From Chlorops oryzae (Eukaryota > Arthropoda > Insecta > Diptera > Chloropidae), in NCBI GenBank assembly GCA_020466095.1, contig CM035807.1, positions 98,785,785-98,849,784 of the forward strand: DNA of 64,000 nt, written 5' to 3'. Shown piece by piece: positions 59,567 to 64,000 of this stretch. The translations under genes were made by a program, and so were the position numbers. Position 1 is the stretch's first letter; each line of letters starts with the position of its first letter. Below the pieces are notes generated by a model. That model was given only the letters and a program-made list of their open reading frames with translations, did not search any database and was not told where the DNA came from.

Positions 59567-60250
59567 AAGAGATTTGTTGTCTCCTTAGCGATGCTGTTTT
59601 TGGATAATTTTGTTTTTAATCCCTGTATTCAAAATTAATGAAAATTAGTAAAGAAACACTGTTTTTATGTGAGGGCGGTTAAAAAAGATCTCGGCTATCA
59701 AAGTGGACTCTTCACCAAAAAAAAAAAAAAAAAATTAAATAAAAAAGTGTATTGCTGGCTACCACGACTCCAGGTCTCCAAGTTGTCCGAAATGGAAAAG
59801 GAAAACCAGGGTTATAATCAGTATAGATGTCATATTGGCATGAACCTCGAAAATACTTTTGGGATTTTTTTTGACAAAATGGCGGCCATTGAAAAATGAC
59901 CCATCGATTGCGGGTATATTTTTTTGTAGTTCAGTGTAAAAAAAAAATATAAATTTTTTTTTACAAATTATGATTGAGGTCCATGCCATAATGGTGACAA
60001 ATCTGATTTGATTCCACTTCGTTTCATTAAAATCGGTCCAGTTTAACTGGAGAAATCGTGGCAGCCAGTTCAAAAAAGGATTTCGAGATAAATACGTTTA
60101 AAGTTTGAAGCAACACAAAAATTACTCGTTTTATCGCAGATCTTGCTCGACAAAGAGCGCTATATCCTCTTAAATATTTCGAATTTCAAAAAATCCTTTT
60201 AGTACGATATTCTCAAATACTCAAGCTATAAAAAAATGCAAAAAAAAACA
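59567..60250 (+). repeat. Interspersed repeat with TTGTCTCATTGG end, copy 2
   Basis: Matches copy 1 (34190) over its length: GCTGTTTTTGGA, CCAGGTCTCCAAGT, AATGGCGGCCATTGAAAAAT, GTTTGAAGCAACAC. The left end is diverged (TTGTTGTCTCCTTAG). Confidence 0.75.
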
Positions 60251-61463
60251 TCTTACATACAAATTACAAATTCTGGCATAGCCCATCATAATCAAATTAT
60301 TTACGACGTTTAACCAAAAAAAAAAAAACCCCATCACAGTTACCTCCCCATTTAAAGAACTCATTTAAAATTGCTTTATGTTGCTAATTCGGGACTGATT
60401 GTCTATGATGGGGGAACTTTTTCCTTTAAGTTGATAGTATCTTTTTCAATTTCAGTCTTTTCATATCTTTTTAAATCAAAGCATAGTTTTGTATCTTTTG
60501 CTGGATAACTGCAAATATTTTCCACCTCTTTGTGGAGAAAATTTTATTCTTTTCTCATCATTAGTTCTTGGTGGCCGTCACAATTTGTCAAAACTTTACT
60601 AATTAAAAAAAAAAAAAATAACTTCTTTAAATGAAAAGTTGAACGGACCCTTCCGCCTCGTCAACATCCTCTCCTCTACTTTTACTTCTACTTCTCCTTC
60701 TCCTCATTCTTAATTGAAGAATGAAATGTTAACAATAATATGTAGCTCAGTACATTTCCTTGAAAAATTCCAGCGAATAGTTTTGAATTCTTTAATCAAA
60801 AGCCTTTATTGAAAGTTTTCGTTGGAAATTAAAGTTCTCATTGCTCGCCTCGTTGCTCTTTCAGTTTGAGCATTATGAATTCCTCCTCTTCATCCTTTTG
60901 GCCCCGTCGTCTTACTCGGCTTGTTGCATCGAAGTGCGCAGTTGTTGTGTGAAAAGCGGGAGCGAATAATTGCGAATTAAAGTATAAAAAAAATTAAAAA
61001 AAATCCCACTGCAAGAGCTTATCTTATTACACGATTGTGGAAATCAAAAAGCAGAGCTATATAATATAGATTTTACGCTTCAACATCCTCTCGAGTTAAA
61101 ACTGCATTGCGGATTGCCGATATAATTTATGAGACCATTGACTCCTCTCTCGGTCTATAGAGTTACGGCGCAATTTACATGTCAGCCATTTGTTCGGATT
61201 GTTCGTATTTACAATAAAATTTAAGAGTCCTTTTCAATGAGCGCAAACAGCGATTCTGTTTTATTTGTTCAAACAAAAAACCACAGGAACTTTTCAGTTG
61301 AATAAGCTTTTTCTAAAGGATTTTTTTATAAACTTTTTTCTTCTAGATCTCATAAAGCACTCATTTGTGAATATTTTAATTAATAAAAAAAATAAAAAAA
61401 TAAATAAAATCTGAAGAGTGAAGAGCAGTTGTCTAAGCTGCTTCAATGTGACTTGAGTTGTGT

Positions 61464-62165
61464 TAAGGGGCTTGTCTCATTGGGCACAAATATTTTTGCC
61501 ATTTTTTTTTGTTGCATTTTTTTATAGCTTAGATATTTGAAAATATCGTGCTAAAAAGATTTTTTGAAATTCGAAATAGTTTAGAGGATATAGCTTTCTT
61601 TGTCGAGCAAGATCTGCGCTAAAACGAGTCATTTTAGTGTTGCTTCAAACCTTAACCGCATTTATTTCGAAACCACTTTTTTTGAACTGGCTGCCACGAT
61701 TTCTCCAGTTCAACTGGACCGATTTCAATGAAACGAAAATGGAATCAAATCAGAATTGCCACTATTATGGATTGAACCTCAATCATAATTTTAACAAATT
61801 TTTTACTATTTTTTTTTTACGCTGAACTACAAAAAAATATACCCGAAATCGATGGGTCATTTTTTAATGGCCGCCATTTTGTCAAAAAAAAAATCCAAAA
61901 TTATTTCGAGGTTCTCGCCATAATGACATCTATACTGATTATGGCCCTGTTTTTCTTTTCCATTTTGGACAACTTGGAGACCTGGAATCGTGGCAGCCAG
62001 CACTACACATTTTTTTTAGCATCCGCTTTGACGGCTGAGAACTTTTTGAACCAGCCTGACATTAAAAAACAAAGTGCTTCTTTATTAACTTTCATTCATT
62101 CCTAACAAAATAAAAAAAACTAAATTGAAAAAGCTCTTTTCGTTTTCTGTCAGGAATTTCTTTTA
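61464..62165 (-). repeat. Interspersed repeat with TTGTCTCATTGG end, copy 3 (inverted)
   Basis: Reverse complement of copies 1 and 2. Its plus-strand left end GGGGCTTGTCTCATTGG is the inverse of the start of copy 1, supporting terminal inverted repeats for the family. It faces copy 2 about 1.2 kb away. Confidence 0.75.
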
Positions 62166-62904
62166 ACCCTAGACCGGTAAGCTACGTAAGATTTACGTAT
62201 ACGCCTTACGTAAACATAACGTACTATCCATTAACGTTTTATCCCTTAAGAAGCTTAAAAATTATTAATTTAAGGCGATTGCAATGGAATGGCATTTTTA
62301 ATGAAAACGATTTGAAATGTTTCCCATTAAAAAGTTGAATTTCATGGTTTTAAGGATAGAAAGTCCCGAACAAGGCAAGCCAAAAAGAGCGGATTAAGTG
62401 GATGCCATGTTTTCAGATTAAGTGCAAAATTTGCACACATTTTCTTGAAAGTCGTGGCTGCCAAGATCGACAAAAAAAAAGAAAAGAAAAAAACATAGAG
62501 AGAGCATCAAGAGTATCGAATGATGGGTATGATTGGGATAGCTTGAGGTTATGATGAAGAACTTTGCTTCCTCCTCTCAACAATCAATTACGATTGAAAT
62601 CGTCGGGAAGAGATAATGTGCAAAGCAATTAAGTTTAAACGCCATTTTTGTGTTCACTCAAAACTTGGAACTCCACTTACCCGCACCCCCCTGTCACACC
62701 ATAAAAAGAGGCAGTTTTAACAGTGTTTAGCAAAAGTGGGCGTTCCCTGTCAACATGCATTCAATGCAATAAACCGTAAGGCATGTCAGTGACTTCACTT
62801 GTCAATTCGGTTAGTACGGTACAGGGCGGCGGCGGGCGGCGGCGGAGCGATTTTACGCATGTTCGCACCTAAATAATATGGTCCAATTAATTCAAGGCAC
62901 TCAC

Positions 62905-63652
62905 CGTTGTAAGCACTCTTCACGTACTGTCAAAGCTAATTTGACAATATCTGCAAACACAGGAATAACAACCCAGTCATTAGATTTCGATGTTAAATTG
63001 CTTCTCCTTCCGTCCGACGTTGCTTGTGCCGTTGCTGTTGCTGTTATGCTTTTGTGGTGATATTGTAGTTCATTGCTATTGAGTTGACTATTAACACTGT
63101 TGTCGACACCAATTCCGACTGCGACCCTCACCACTTCGCCAACGGCATCGAGACGACTATTGAGCGAATTCCCATTGCTGGCAGATTCTTCGATTTCGCC
63201 GCTGTTTGGATTGTTCGCTTGTTCGATTCGATTGAAGTCAGAAGATGTCTCTAAGGCGCTTAGCACAGTCGCTGCCGTGTTTGTTTCCGCAAGCGCACGT
63301 CCCGCATGTAATGAAGATGGCGACACGGACGCCTCCGTCGTGGATGATTTCAATGTTGATGCTGAGCTCGATAAAGTCGTTGCTGTTGCCGTTGTCGTTG
63401 TTGTTACTATTGGTGTTGTTGGCGTTGTTATTGTTGCTGTGCTGCTGTTGTTGTTGTTGTTGTTGACGCAATTGCCGCTGTCATAGCCGTTGTCATCGCC
63501 GGAGATGTCAGTAATGCGACATTCAGAGCGCTGTCAGTCTTTTGATGGCTCTCATTTAACACGATTGCCTGTTTATGCCACAAGTCACCATGTCCTTCAG
63601 CATGGCGTTGCATGCAGTCCAGTTGTTGGCATGTCACTTGCAATTTACTCCA
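62905..63652 (-). CDS. Exon of an unrecognised conserved gene (minus strand), upstream exon, with a frameshift
   Basis: Exon from acceptor GATTTTAG|TGG (start 63652) to donor ACG|GTGAGT (end 62905). The first part reads WSKLQVTCQQLDCMQRH, EGHGDLWHKQAIVLNESH and goes into a Thr/Gln run that stops at 63428-63430. The second part, in another frame, reads ITTPTTPIVTTTT, Ser/Thr-rich sequence, then NDWVVIPVFADIVKLALT and VREECLQR, and joins the exon at 57852 in phase. The switch falls in a CAA/CAG repeat at about 63430-63460, so one base is probably lost or gained there by error, polymorphism or mutation. Family not recognised. Upstream exons lie beyond the window. Confidence 0.65.
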
Positions 63653-64000
63653 CTAAAATCAAAAGAAATGAAAAGAAAAGAATGCCAAGATGGATGAAAA
63701 ATTCGATAAGAGCAGCTTACGCTAAGAAATTGTTACGAATAGTTACTTTTATTATGATATCCTTGCTACTTGGAATGCAATTTTTTTCTTCTTCTTCTTA
63801 TTATTATATTTTCATACAAATAAGTTGGATTTATGTTGTTATATTAAGGCATTATTTAGTAGCAATTTTCATGTACGCTATGAATGAGATGATGGCAAAG
63901 CTAGCTTGTTAGGAACCGTTTTTATTGGTTTAGATACCACAAGCCAGCTGAATTATTACCATCGTCTCCTTTATGACAACAATGCAATCATCATAAATAT
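63653..64000. other. Probable intron at the right edge
   Basis: AT-rich sequence upstream of the minus-strand exon. No further exon seen. Confidence 0.4.

Larger units (their letters stand above)
57853..62904 (-). other. 5-kb intron of the minus-strand gene
   Basis: Defined by the exons at 57852 and 62905 (GT at 62904-62903, AG at 57854-57853). It holds a CT microsatellite, two opposed copies of the TTGTCTCATTGG repeat, a GGCGGCGGCGGG patch (about 62824-62846) and AT-rich filler. Confidence 0.65.

Noticed and set aside
63100..63486. Plus-strand 128-codon frame rich in Val/Leu
   Set aside because: Antisense of the minus-strand exon and its CAA repeat; the minus strand has the splice sites and phase continuity.

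Overview
The window looks like nuclear DNA of a fly (Diptera, probably a higher fly; a tephritid or drosophilid-like genome would fit, but the species cannot be fixed from sequence alone). The evidence is short spliced introns with GT-AG borders, AT-rich non-coding DNA, homopolymer and CAA/GT microsatellites, dipteran-type transposable elements, and genes that read as dlg5, RFeSP and ABHD2/Hydr2.

Left part (1-8.8 kb): the 5' half of a dlg5 (discs large 5) gene lies on the minus strand and runs off the left edge. RFeSP, the Rieske iron-sulfur subunit of mitochondrial complex III, follows on the plus strand in three exons.

Duplicated part (7.66-21.6 kb): a direct tandem duplication of about 5 kb starts inside RFeSP intron 1 and ends inside intron 1 of the next gene, ABHD2/Hydr2 (a serine hydrolase). 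RFeSP exons 2-3 and ABHD2 exon 1 are therefore present twice, yet one complete copy of each gene survives: RFeSP from the outer left plus unit A, ABHD2 from unit B plus the outer right. Unit B also carries a 5'-truncated LINE with an 11-bp target duplication; unit A shows the matching empty site. Both units carry a hAT-type element just upstream of ABHD2 and a P-element-type MITE in its intron. An unmerged haplotype in the assembly is an alternative explanation.

Middle (21.6-33.2 kb): ABHD2 exons 2-6, with a tRNA-Ser(AGA) gene in intron 5 and an inverted second copy of that tRNA 3 kb downstream of it.

Right part (33-57 kb): almost no genes. It is a mosaic of small DNA transposons, many resolvable to the base by terminal inverted repeats (TIRs) and target-site duplications (TSDs): PIF/Harbinger-like (TAA), piggyBac-like (TTAA), TA-flanked Tc1/mariner-like and hAT-like (8 bp). 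Several are nested. There are two long GA purine tracts, and one is followed by a tandem repeat whose first unit looks corrupted with GA.

Far right (57.6-63.7 kb): two phase-matched exons of an unrecognised conserved gene on the minus strand, with a frameshift in a CAA/CAG repeat. The gene continues beyond the window.
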